Below are positions 1 to 5,413 of a stretch of 5,684 nt of DNA, in pieces (the first letter of the stretch is position 1; every line of letters begins with the position of its first letter). The stretch is from CAYTQK01 sp964439745 (GTDB lineage: Bacteria; Desulfobacterota; Desulfobacteria; Desulfobacterales; Desulfosudaceae): assembly GCA_964439745.1 (NCBI GenBank), contig CAYTQK010000213.1:1-5684 (forward strand), written 5' to 3'. Below the pieces are notes generated by a model that had not been told where the DNA came from, did not search any database, and worked only from the letters and a program-made list of their open reading frames with translations. Position numbers and translations under genes: made by a program.

Positions 1-1293
1 GGCGGCCGGGGCGGTCCGCACGGGTTGGCGGCGACACGGCAGCAAGGCCACCGGGGGAGGCAGCAGGGGGATGGTATAGATCAGGGCCAGGGGCACGCCG
101 GCAGCGGCGAACAGGCCCAGGGCGCCCATGGCGGTCAGTTCGGCAAAGGAAAACGAGAGCAGGGCCGCGGCCGTGGTTATGGTGGTCAGGACCACCGCCA
201 GCCCGGAATGGCCCATGGCATAGGCAATGGCATCGGCCTTGTCCTGTCCCTCATCCACCTGCTTATAGAAGATGGACAGGATATGCACCGAATCGGCCAC
301 ACCCACGCACAGCAGAAAGGCCGGCAGCACGGTGGTGGTCATCTTGATGGGGACGCCGGTCCAGCTCATCAGCCCCAGGGCGGAAAAGGAGGCCGCGTTG
401 ACCACGATCTGGGGCAGGATAACACCGGAGGCCCGCCGGAAAAGCACCGCCAGAAAAATCATGGACACGAGAAAACTCAGCAGAAAACAGCGCCGCAGGT
501 CTTTCAGGGTATATTCATTAAAGACCTTCATGACCGCCGGGGCACCGGCGTACGCCATGGCAAAATCCGGGGTCTCGTATTCGCTGACGATGGTATCCAC
601 CGCCGCCACGAACGCTTCGCTCTGTTCTTCCGAGAGGTGGCGGGGGCGGACGGTCGCGTCCACTTCTCCGGCAAAGGTTTCATCGCCGAAGTTATCCAGG
701 GCGGCCAGGGTATCGGCCTCCTTGGACTGGTAAACATCGGGTTTAACCACCACGGCGGTGGTATGCCCGTCTGACGAGACAATCTGGTTGATAAAGGCGG
801 GATTGGCCATGACCCGTTTTTTGAGCCGTTCAAAGTCGACCCGCCGTTCCTGCGGCCATCCCTCCAGCAGATCCTCCACGATGAGCCGGTCGTCCTCTCC
901 CCGGGTATTGCGGGCGTTGATCAGGCTGGTCACCTCATCCAGGTAGGGTACCCGCTCTTCCAGGTCCTGGTGGAGGTCTTTCAGCCGCAGGAAAAATTCT
1001 TCGGAAAAAAGGTTCTCCGCGGTAATGGCGATGACGATGATGCGATCCTGGCCGAACTGGTCCCGGAATTCGTTGTAAATAATCTTACTGGGGTTGGTAT
1101 CGCGCAATAGCGCTTCGGTGTTGGTATCCACTGTCAGCGCAGGGAGCTTATAAAGAATGGCGCCGATCAGCAAAACCATCAAAAGCAGGGTCTTGACGCG
1201 GTGGACATAGAGGGTGAGGGCGAAATGCTCGAAAAACAGCTCAAGAAGGACTTTGATGCAGGTCAGGGACAGGGGAAGCCTTTCTGCCGTTTG
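1..1293 (-). CDS. RND superfamily exporter (HAE-3/MMPL-like), N-terminal half, partial at both ends
   Basis: Reading the minus strand from 1293 down to 1 gives 431 codons with no stop; the frame is open at both the gap and the left window edge. The layout is that of an RND transporter: a first membrane helix (about residues 35-50, TLLLMVLLIGAILYKL), a large periplasmic loop (about 51-265), then a block of helices at about 270-286, 289-311, 321-345, 364-383 and 388-418. The loop begins with the TVDTNTEALLRDTNP stretch typical of the HAE-3 group, and the helix with GVADSVHIL (331-339) matches the conserved acidic helix of the family. RND proteins work in the inner membrane and use the proton gradient to export lipids, hopanoids or hydrophobic compounds; the substrate cannot be read here. 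Full family members have about 750-900 residues, so roughly half is missing on the left. No ATG occurs before residue 39, so the true start lies in or beyond the gap, or is the CTG at 1266-1264. Confidence 0.9.
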
Positions 1294-1303
1294 NNNNNNN
1301 NNN
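1294..1303. other. Assembly gap (10 N)
   Basis: Ten consecutive Ns. The round number suggests a placeholder of unknown true length rather than ten miscalled bases. It interrupts the RND gene. The 13 bases TTTTTCGAGCATT (minus strand) occur on both sides, at 1241-1229 and at the contig end 1316-1304. This suggests that an unresolved repeat or variant caused the break. Confidence 0.95.
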
Positions 1304-1346
1304 AATGCTCGAAAAAAATCTCAATGCGTACTTGGGGGCGTGTCAT
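1304..1346 (-). CDS. Start of an RND exporter gene, cut by the assembly gap
   Basis: On the minus strand an ATG at 1346-1344 opens a frame of 14 codons, MTRPQVRIEIFFEH, that runs into the gap. An in-frame TAG lies one codon upstream (TAG TCC ATG), so this ATG is the first possible start in the frame. The peptide aligns without gaps to residues 10-23 of the RND fragment left of the gap (LTCIKVLLELFFEH): seven residues are identical and several others are conservative. This identifies it as the N-terminus of the same kind of exporter. The ribosome-binding site is poor: only AAAGG about 12 bases upstream. It follows the Fe-S protein gene by about 97 bases on the same strand and could be in its transcript. 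It may be the missing start of the left fragment or the start of a second, tandem RND gene. Confidence 0.6.
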
Positions 1347-1384
1347 GGACTAGGGTTGCCTTTACTCGGGTCGCGTAGGCGTTT

Positions 1385-1419
1385 TTTACCGGTTGTAAAT
1401 TTATTTGCGGTAATACAAC
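1385..1419. promoter_or_regulatory. Overlapping dyads upstream of the RND start (possible operator)
   Basis: The AT-rich spacer of about 97 bases between the Fe-S gene and the RND start holds two overlapping inverted repeats. One is TTTAC (1385-1389) with GTAAA (1395-1399) around a five-base centre. The other is GTTGTA (1392-1397) with TACAAC (1414-1419), 16 bases apart. Such dyads next to an efflux gene could bind a TetR-type or similar repressor, but no regulator gene is seen nearby. I found no convincing -35/-10 pair for the RND gene here and no clear terminator after the Fe-S gene. Confidence 0.25.
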
Positions 1420-1443
1420 AGTCTCATGAAAAAAGAAAGAAAA

Positions 1444-2253
1444 TTAGGAAAATTGATCGGCGGCCGCTTTATTTGTGCCGCGGTTGCCCGGAAAATGCGG
1501 ACAAGCCGTAAGACAGGCAAAGCAGGAGACGCCGTAACTGCCGAAAAAACTCAGGGTCAACAGGTCCATCAGTCTGGTCATGAAACGGCTGTGACGGACC
1601 GACCAGCCCAGGATCGACAGGATCCACTGGGGCGGCATGAGGGTGTGTTCGATGCAGTTACCCATGCATTTCATCTTGTCTATACCATCCGGAGACAGCG
1701 CCCCCACCGGGCAGGCATCCAGGCATCGGCGGCAGTTTTCCGGGCACAGTCGGGGAAATTCAGCCGGTCCGTCCACGGGCAGTTCCATGGTCGTGATCAA
1801 TCCGCCCAGGCGGAGGATATTGCCCGCCTGGGGATGGATCAGGAGAGTGTTCTTGCCCATTTTTCCCAGGCCGGCAGCTACGGCCGCGTGCTTCAGGCTG
1901 ACCAGTCCCCGGGGTTCCCCGTTATGAAATTTCAGCGGGCTGTAGGCGGGAATGGGCAGCGCCTGATGCCCGGCATCTTCCAGCATCAGGCAAAGGGTGT
2001 TCACCGCCTCGTTGGTGGCCTGGTAGTAGGTATGAAAGGCACTGGTATAGAACGAATACAGGCCGTTATTGCGGGGGGTCTCGAAAACGGACAGTGGCAG
2101 CGGCTTGGCGCAGATGACCACCGACCGGGCATCGGCCAGCATGTCTTCGGGACGGAAACCCGCCGGCGCGGTCTGATTCAGGGTTTCCGCGGCGGCAACA
2201 CCGGCCAGGGAAATGTCTTTGTCGGCCAGACGGGCATGCATCGCCTTGATCAT
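1444..2253 (-). CDS. Double [4Fe-4S] cluster protein related to epoxyqueuosine reductase (QueG-like), short form
   Basis: From the ATG at 2253 the product has 269 residues. The middle carries the QueG-family signature GLGKMGKNTLLIHP (about 128-141). It is followed by ferredoxin-like cysteines C170, C174, C177 and C181-P, spaced CX3CX2CX3CP. A second group follows: C196, C200, then C244, C247 and C251-P. This supports two [4Fe-4S] clusters in a soluble cytoplasmic protein. True QueG, which makes queuosine from epoxyqueuosine with cobalamin, is usually longer (about 310-390 residues); this protein lacks obvious extra C-terminal repeats. It may be a paralogue with another redox role, so I give no gene symbol. 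The frame stays open upstream to a TTG at 2334 that would overlap the previous gene by 11 bases. I prefer 2253 because the N-terminus there (MIKAMHARLADKDISLAGVA) matches the start expected for the family, though its ribosome-binding site is weak. It is probably co-transcribed with the small membrane-anchored gene upstream. Confidence 0.85.
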   Translation of the reverse strand: MIKAMHARLADKDISLAGVAAAETLNQTAPAGFRPEDMLADARSVVICAKPLPLSVFETPRNNGLYSFYTSAFHTYYQATNEAVNTLCLMLEDAGHQALPIPAYSPLKFHNGEPRGLVSLKHAAVAAGLGKMGKNTLLIHPQAGNILRLGGLITTMELPVDGPAEFPRLCPENCRRCLDACPVGALSPDGIDKMKCMGNCIEHTLMPPQWILSILGWSVRHSRFMTRLMDLLTLSFFGSYGVSCFACLTACPHFPGNRGTNKAAADQFS

Positions 2254-2323
2254 TGGTCTTTCTCTCTGCTCTTTTTCCTGTTTTCGGAAAAGTGATTGTT
2301 CCTCAACTCGTGAAATATCCGGG

Positions 2324-2827
2324 CTATTTTTCAAGCATATTGACGCCCTGCACTTCGGCGAACAACCATTCCTCGTCCGGTTGTTCCAGGATAAAAATCA
2401 GCTGGTGCGCCTCCTGCACCGTCGAACCGGAGGCCAGCGCGGCCTCCAGAAAAGCCGTCACATCGACGCGGGCGCGGTGTTCGGCAGGAAATTCAACGGC
2501 AAAATCATAAAAACGGATCGTCAGGTTTTTGTACCGGGACCGGCCCATCAGAACCAGCCGCTGCACGTCATCGCGGGTAAAGGTGCCGTGGACGTCAAAA
2601 GCGGGGATATCGACCCGGCCGGTTTCGGTAAACAAGTTGCTGATATGTTTGGCCTTGGCGCCTCCCAGCAACTCATTTTCACCGGCCTGCTTTTCCAGCA
2701 ATTCAGCCAGGCGCTCAAACCGGGCCTTGACGCGGGCCAGGTCGCTTTTGGAAAATACCATAAATCCGATGATGCCGACAACAGCGATTCCGATAGCAAG
2801 CCATATCCTGATTGATGTTTTTTTCAT
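2324..2827 (-). CDS. Small membrane-anchored protein, possibly NTF2-like, unknown function
   Basis: The product has 167 residues. A short basic N-terminus (MKKTSIRIW) is followed by one hydrophobic helix (about residues 8-25), so it is probably anchored in the inner membrane with the rest in the periplasm. No lipobox cysteine is present. Residues 28-66 are helical and charged; about 100-167 alternate in a way that suggests a curved beta sheet (NLTIRFYDFAVEFP, HQLIFILE, EEWLFAEVQGVNML). A helix-then-sheet layout of this size resembles NTF2/SnoaL-like domains, but I cannot confirm the fold, and no catalytic motif is visible. The start ATG has only a weak GAG-type ribosome-binding site. It is the first gene of the leftward group, with the Fe-S gene next. 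Its last codons (ATGCTTGAAAAATAG) contain the alternative TTG start of that gene. It diverges from the VTGQ-protein gene across a spacer of about 200 bases. Confidence 0.8.
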   Translation of the reverse strand: MKKTSIRIWLAIGIAVVGIIGFMVFSKSDLARVKARFERLAELLEKQAGENELLGGAKAKHISNLFTETGRVDIPAFDVHGTFTRDDVQRLVLMGRSRYKNLTIRFYDFAVEFPAEHRARVDVTAFLEAALASGSTVQEAHQLIFILEQPDEEWLFAEVQGVNMLEK

Positions 2828-2859
2828 GATGGCTCAGAAAAAATAGTATGGAAATGGTT

Positions 2860-2898
2860 TTCCGGGTTGCGCTTGGAAAAGGTTGACTGAACCCGGAA
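2860..2898. promoter_or_regulatory. 9-bp inverted repeat reaching into the promoter (possible operator)
   Basis: TTCCGGGTT at 2860-2868 is matched perfectly by AACCCGGAA at 2890-2898, with 21 bases between. The right arm lies in the spacer between the -35 and -10 boxes of the plus-strand promoter, and the left arm lies just upstream of the -35 box. A protein bound to both arms would cover the promoter. The core CCGGAA/TTCCGG occurs two more times just downstream (2921-2926 and 2934-2939). The dyad also lies upstream of the divergent minus-strand gene, so it could affect both directions. Confidence 0.4.
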
Positions 2899-2911
2899 GA
2901 AGACGTAAAAT
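2883..2911 (+). promoter_or_regulatory. Sigma70-type promoter for the VTGQ-protein/PilZ unit
   Basis: A -35 box TTGACT (2883-2888; five of six bases match the consensus) and a -10 box TAAAAT (2906-2911; five of six) are separated by exactly 17 bases. Transcription would start near 2918 and give a 5' leader of about 110 bases before the ATG at 3029. Confidence 0.6.
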
Positions 2912-2920
2912 TAAAGCTTA

Positions 2921-2939
2921 CCGGAAGGGAGCATTCCGG
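2921..2939 (+). promoter_or_regulatory. Small hairpin at the predicted 5' end of the leader
   Basis: CCGGAA (2921-2926) and TTCCGG (2934-2939) form a perfect 6-bp stem with a 7-base loop, GGGAGCA, a few bases after the predicted transcription start. It could protect the transcript end. Its loop carries GGAG, which is complementary to the CUCC (2963-2966) that also pairs with the ribosome-binding site further down. Confidence 0.3.
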
Positions 2940-2961
2940 GAGTAGTGTTTCCTCGTGGCTC

Positions 2962-3020
2962 TCTCCGGTTGATATCCATCCGCGACGACAATCATGTCGT
3001 TATTATCATCAACAGGGAGA
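2962..3020 (+). promoter_or_regulatory. Leader hairpin that can hide the ribosome-binding site
   Basis: The leader can fold into one long interrupted hairpin. UCUCC (2962-2966) pairs with GGAGA (3016-3020), which is most of the ribosome-binding site AGGGAGA eight bases before the ATG at 3029. GUUGAU (2968-2973) pairs with AUCAAC (3008-3013). At the tip ACGACA (2985-2990) pairs with UGUCGU (2995-3000) around an AUCA loop. That is 17 base pairs, with one small internal loop (2967 against 3014-3015) and one larger one. A fold of this shape would reduce translation until opened by heat, a ligand, a protein or ribosome passage. It matches no riboswitch class that I recognise. Confidence 0.4.
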
Positions 3021-3032
3021 AAAACAAAATGA
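2994..3032 (+). other. Possible 12-codon upstream ORF overlapping the start of the VTGQ-protein gene
   Basis: ATG at 2994 opens a 12-codon frame (MSLLSSTGRKTK) that ends with the TGA at 3030-3032. It overlaps the main start codon in an ATGA arrangement, which is typical of translational coupling. Its path runs through the right side of the leader hairpin, so ribosomes reading it would unfold the paired ribosome-binding site. It has no ribosome-binding site of its own that I can see, and its start lies in the apical loop and stem, so it may well be chance. Confidence 0.15.
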
Positions 3033-3604
3033 AAAAACTGTTTTTTCAGGTCCTCCCCCTGGGGGTTATTTTTCTTCTTTTTTCCCTGGATGGGTTTGCC
3101 GCCGAGGTGATCCCCGACGACGGGCTGGACAGGGTCACCGGGCAGACCGGAATTGTTTTTAACGCCTTTCTGACAGACCTGGTCGGACCGGACTACAATG
3201 AACTGACCGCAGAGGAACGGTCGCAGGTTCGCCAGAAAATCCGGAACACCTTCGACTTTTTGACGGAAGATGAGATTGACCGCATTATCGACACCCAGCA
3301 GATGCTTTCCCAGAAAATCGCCCAGCTTTCCCCGCAAAAACGAAAACAGATCGAGGAGGCCCGCCGGATCCTCAATGAGGAGCTGGGCTCCTCTTCTGAA
3401 AAAGAACTGCTGAAATTGATCAACAATCAGGAAGTTACCGCGGAGAATCTGGCCATGTTTGCCAGTGACCAGCTGAATAAAATCCTGATCGCCCAGGAGA
3501 TTATCAGCAGCATGTTTCAGACCTTATCTCCGCTGGAGCAAAATCGCCTGACCAGTGTCGAAGAACTGATCAATCAGCATTTTGATACGTTGCGGCAGAA
3601 GTAA
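3029..3604 (+). CDS. Secreted helical protein with N-terminal VTGQ-type motif
   Basis: The product has 191 residues. I chose the ATG at 3029 because it follows a strong ribosome-binding site (AGGGAGA) and begins a clean signal peptide: MKK, then a hydrophobic core (about 4-20), with likely cleavage after FAA (about residue 25). The mature protein opens with DDGLDRVTGQTGI (31-42). This L-x-x-V-T-G-Q-x-G-I motif is seen at the start of many secreted or surface proteins of Gram-negative bacteria, usually right after the signal peptide; its role is not known to me. The rest is almost wholly helical and charged, with no cysteine. It contains four copies of a short pattern L-[TS]-x-x-[EQK]-x-x-[QRD]-[VIL], at 59, 78, 100 and 166 (for example LTAEERSQV, LSPQKRKQI). 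This could form a coiled, periplasmic or surface-attached rod. It is the first gene of a unit with the PilZ-like gene 62 bases downstream. Function unknown. Confidence 0.85.
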   Translation: MKKLFFQVLPLGVIFLLFSLDGFAAEVIPDDGLDRVTGQTGIVFNAFLTDLVGPDYNELTAEERSQVRQKIRNTFDFLTEDEIDRIIDTQQMLSQKIAQLSPQKRKQIEEARRILNEELGSSSEKELLKLINNQEVTAENLAMFASDQLNKILIAQEIISSMFQTLSPLEQNRLTSVEELINQHFDTLRQK

Positions 3605-3666
3605 AAAATAAGGGATTTTGACAGGGAAACAAAGAGAATCAACCGAAACAAAAACGGGAGGCAGGC

Positions 3667-4101
3667 ATGCAGGAACAGAACAACGGGGAGATTCGGCCGG
3701 CAACGGTGCCCGGCAGGGAGCGGCGGCGCTGGAAACGATTCATGGTGGATGGCGCCTATACCATGGTGATCAAACCTTCTTTTTTAAAATTCGGCAAACC
3801 TTCTTATGTCACCCTGGGACCGATCAAGAATATCGGCATGAAGGGGCTAGCCATGCATTATGTGGAAAAGAACAACCGCATCCTGCAAAAAGTGGACACC
3901 CTTTCCATCATGTTTCCCGGGGAAGGAATCATTGTCGACAATATTCCCTTCAGCATTGTCAATGATTTTGAAATCGCGGAGATGCCCAACAACTCCGGAA
4001 AAGTGCGGAATCTGTGTATCAGCTTTAATAAAATACTGCCCATGCAGAAAGTGCAGCTGGAACGGTTTATCAGCAAATACGGAAATGAACTGGAAACCTG
4101 A
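3667..4101 (+). CDS. PilZ-domain-like protein, possible c-di-GMP effector
   Basis: The product has 144 residues and is soluble, with no signal peptide or membrane helix. The ATG at 3667 has a very good ribosome-binding site (GGGAGG, about 6 bases upstream). After a short disordered N-terminus comes R20-RWK-R24, which fits the RxxxR half of the PilZ c-di-GMP signature. The following region is beta-rich (residues about 26-121: GAYTMVIKPS, YVTLGPIKNIGMKGLAM, TLSIMFPGEGIIVDNIPFS), with a C-terminal helix (125-139). The second half of the signature, normally [DN]xSxxG, appears as N55-I-G57-M-K-G60, with glycine replacing serine, so binding may be altered. PilZ proteins bind the second messenger c-di-GMP and control motility, polysaccharide or secretion. 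It is probably co-transcribed with the secreted VTGQ protein, which may link that protein's output to c-di-GMP; this is inference. No terminator is visible between the two genes. Confidence 0.75.
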   Translation: MQEQNNGEIRPATVPGRERRRWKRFMVDGAYTMVIKPSFLKFGKPSYVTLGPIKNIGMKGLAMHYVEKNNRILQKVDTLSIMFPGEGIIVDNIPFSIVNDFEIAEMPNNSGKVRNLCISFNKILPMQKVQLERFISKYGNELET

Positions 4102-4129
4102 TCCGGCTTCTGGCCTTTTCGTGACCTGC

Positions 4130-4158
4130 TGGACATGGCCCTTTGTTTGATGTATGAG
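4130..4158 (+). promoter_or_regulatory. Possible promoter for the serine hydrolase gene
   Basis: In the 104-base spacer, TGGACA (4130-4135; five of six to the -35 consensus) lies 17 bases from TATGAG (4153-4158; four of six to the -10 consensus). A short direct repeat TGCCAAT follows at 4173-4179 and 4182-4188. No good terminator hairpin for the preceding gene is visible, so read-through from the PilZ gene is also possible. Confidence 0.3.
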
Positions 4159-4205
4159 ACAACAGCAGACGGTGCCAATGCTGCCAATACAAGGTTAGAT
4201 TCGCT

Positions 4206-5378
4206 ATGACTGCTGTTGAAATCCGGGGCTGTTGTGATCCAGCCTTTATTCCCGTCAAAAAAGCCTTTCAGAACAATTTCCGACATCAGCAGGAGACCGG
4301 CGCGGCCGTATCCCTGGTTGTAGACGGCAAGCCGGTCGTTGATCTATGGGGGGGATGGACTGATTTCCGCAGACGTCGTCCCTGGCGGACGGAGACCCTG
4401 GCCAACATCTACTCGGCCACCAAGGGGGTTGTCGCCATCTGTGCCATGCGGCTGATGGATCAGGGGCGTCTGGATCCGGACAAACCCGTGGCCGCTTATT
4501 GGCCGGAATTCCGTGGCCACGGCAAAAAAGCCATTACCGTCCGGATGCTCCTCAACCACACCGCCGGTATGGTCGCCCTTCGCCGGCAGCTTCCCAACCG
4601 GGCCCTGTATGACTGGTCCACCATGACCGCCGCCTATGCCGCCCAGGCCCCCTGGTGGACGCCGGGACAAAAACACGGCTATCACGCCCTCAGCTTCGGC
4701 TGGCTGCTGGGCCAGGTGATTCGCAACATCACCGGCATGTCCGTGGGAAAATATCTGCGGCAGGAAATTACCGGTCCGCTGGGCCTGGATCTTCATATCG
4801 GCCTGGATCCCGCCGAACACCACCGCTGTGCCACCATGATCATGCTGCGGCTGCGTCCCAGTATTCATCAAGATGCTTTGCGGTTTGCCGGGGCGTTGCT
4901 GGGCAATATCACCGGTCCCACTGCCCGGGCGTTTACCAATCCCCTCAGTATCATTACCGGTGTCAACTCCCCCGCCTGGCGCAGTGCCGAGATCCCCGCG
5001 GCCAACGGCCAGAGCACGGCCGCGGCCCTGGCGGCACTATATGGTATCCTGGCCAACGGCGGTGGGCAAAACGGCCGGCAGATCCTGTCGCAGGACGGCG
5101 TCGACCAGTGTTCCCGCCGGGAAGCTGCCGGCCGGGACGCGGTTCTGCAGCTGCCGACCCGCTTCGGCCCCGGATTCATGCTGAACCAGGAAAATCCTTC
5201 CGGAAATTTCGGCCCCGGACGACGAAGTTTCGGCCATCCCGGTGCCGGCGGCGCCCTGGGTTTTGCCGATCCCGAGGCGCGGCTCGGTTTCGGCTACGTC
5301 ATGAACAAAATGGATACCTATATTCTGGTGGATCCCCGGGCCCGGCGCCTGATCGACGCCGCCTACCGCTGTCTTTGA
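4206..5378 (+). CDS. Serine hydrolase of the beta-lactamase/EstB esterase family (PF00144-type)
   Basis: The complete product has 390 residues, normal for this family, with no signal peptide, so it is probably cytoplasmic. The catalytic SxxK motif is S70-A-T-K73, after the typical YSATKG context. The second motif, usually YxN in class C beta-lactamases, is Y159-H-A in GYHALSFGWLLG, the form common in EstB-like esterases. H344-P-G-A-G-G near the C-terminus takes the place of the KTG box, and GFGYVMNKM (361-369) is the usual final strand. LLNHTAGM (115-122) is another family hallmark. The mechanism is acylation of Ser70 by an ester or related substrate; most members are esterases and do not hydrolyse beta-lactams. 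The natural substrate cannot be predicted. The ATG at 4206 has a weak AAGG site about 11 bases upstream. The gene stands somewhat apart from the PilZ gene and converges with the TPR gene across 35 bases. Confidence 0.93.
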   Translation: MTAVEIRGCCDPAFIPVKKAFQNNFRHQQETGAAVSLVVDGKPVVDLWGGWTDFRRRRPWRTETLANIYSATKGVVAICAMRLMDQGRLDPDKPVAAYWPEFRGHGKKAITVRMLLNHTAGMVALRRQLPNRALYDWSTMTAAYAAQAPWWTPGQKHGYHALSFGWLLGQVIRNITGMSVGKYLRQEITGPLGLDLHIGLDPAEHHRCATMIMLRLRPSIHQDALRFAGALLGNITGPTARAFTNPLSIITGVNSPAWRSAEIPAANGQSTAAALAALYGILANGGGQNGRQILSQDGVDQCSRREAAGRDAVLQLPTRFGPGFMLNQENPSGNFGPGRRSFGHPGAGGALGFADPEARLGFGYVMNKMDTYILVDPRARRLIDAAYRCL

Positions 5379-5413
5379 GACGGCCCCGGGATTCCCCCTG
5401 CCAACGCCCCCTG

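Noticed and set aside
1..70. Apparent frameshift near the left end of the RND gene
   Set aside because: A recount of the C-run (five Cs on the minus strand) restores a continuous frame (IPLLPPPVALLPCRRQPV) with the expected hydrophobic helix end.
25..774. Long plus-strand open frame (249 codons) rich in Gly, Gln and His
   Set aside because: It lies antisense to the RND exporter, whose frame on the other strand shows clear transporter motifs. The low-complexity composition is typical of the opposite strand of a GC-rich gene.
1426..2295. Plus-strand open frame of 289 codons
   Set aside because: It is antisense to the Fe-S protein with its conserved cysteine motifs. The plus-strand translation has no recognisable domain.
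2213..2815. Plus-strand open frame of 200 codons
   Set aside because: It covers the antisense of the small membrane-anchored protein and part of the Fe-S gene. It has no ribosome-binding site and no domain.
2945..3028. N-terminal extension of the VTGQ-protein gene from an ATG at 2945
   Set aside because: The extension would put 28 residues before a clear signal peptide and would ignore the strong ribosome-binding site before 3029.
4102..4205. Possible terminator between the PilZ-like gene and the hydrolase gene
   Set aside because: Only 4-base GGCC matches are present. There is no stable GC-rich stem followed by a T-run.
4344..4871. Minus-strand open frame of 175 codons inside the hydrolase gene
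   Set aside because: It is antisense to a complete hydrolase with SxxK, YHA and HPGAGG motifs, so it is a shadow.
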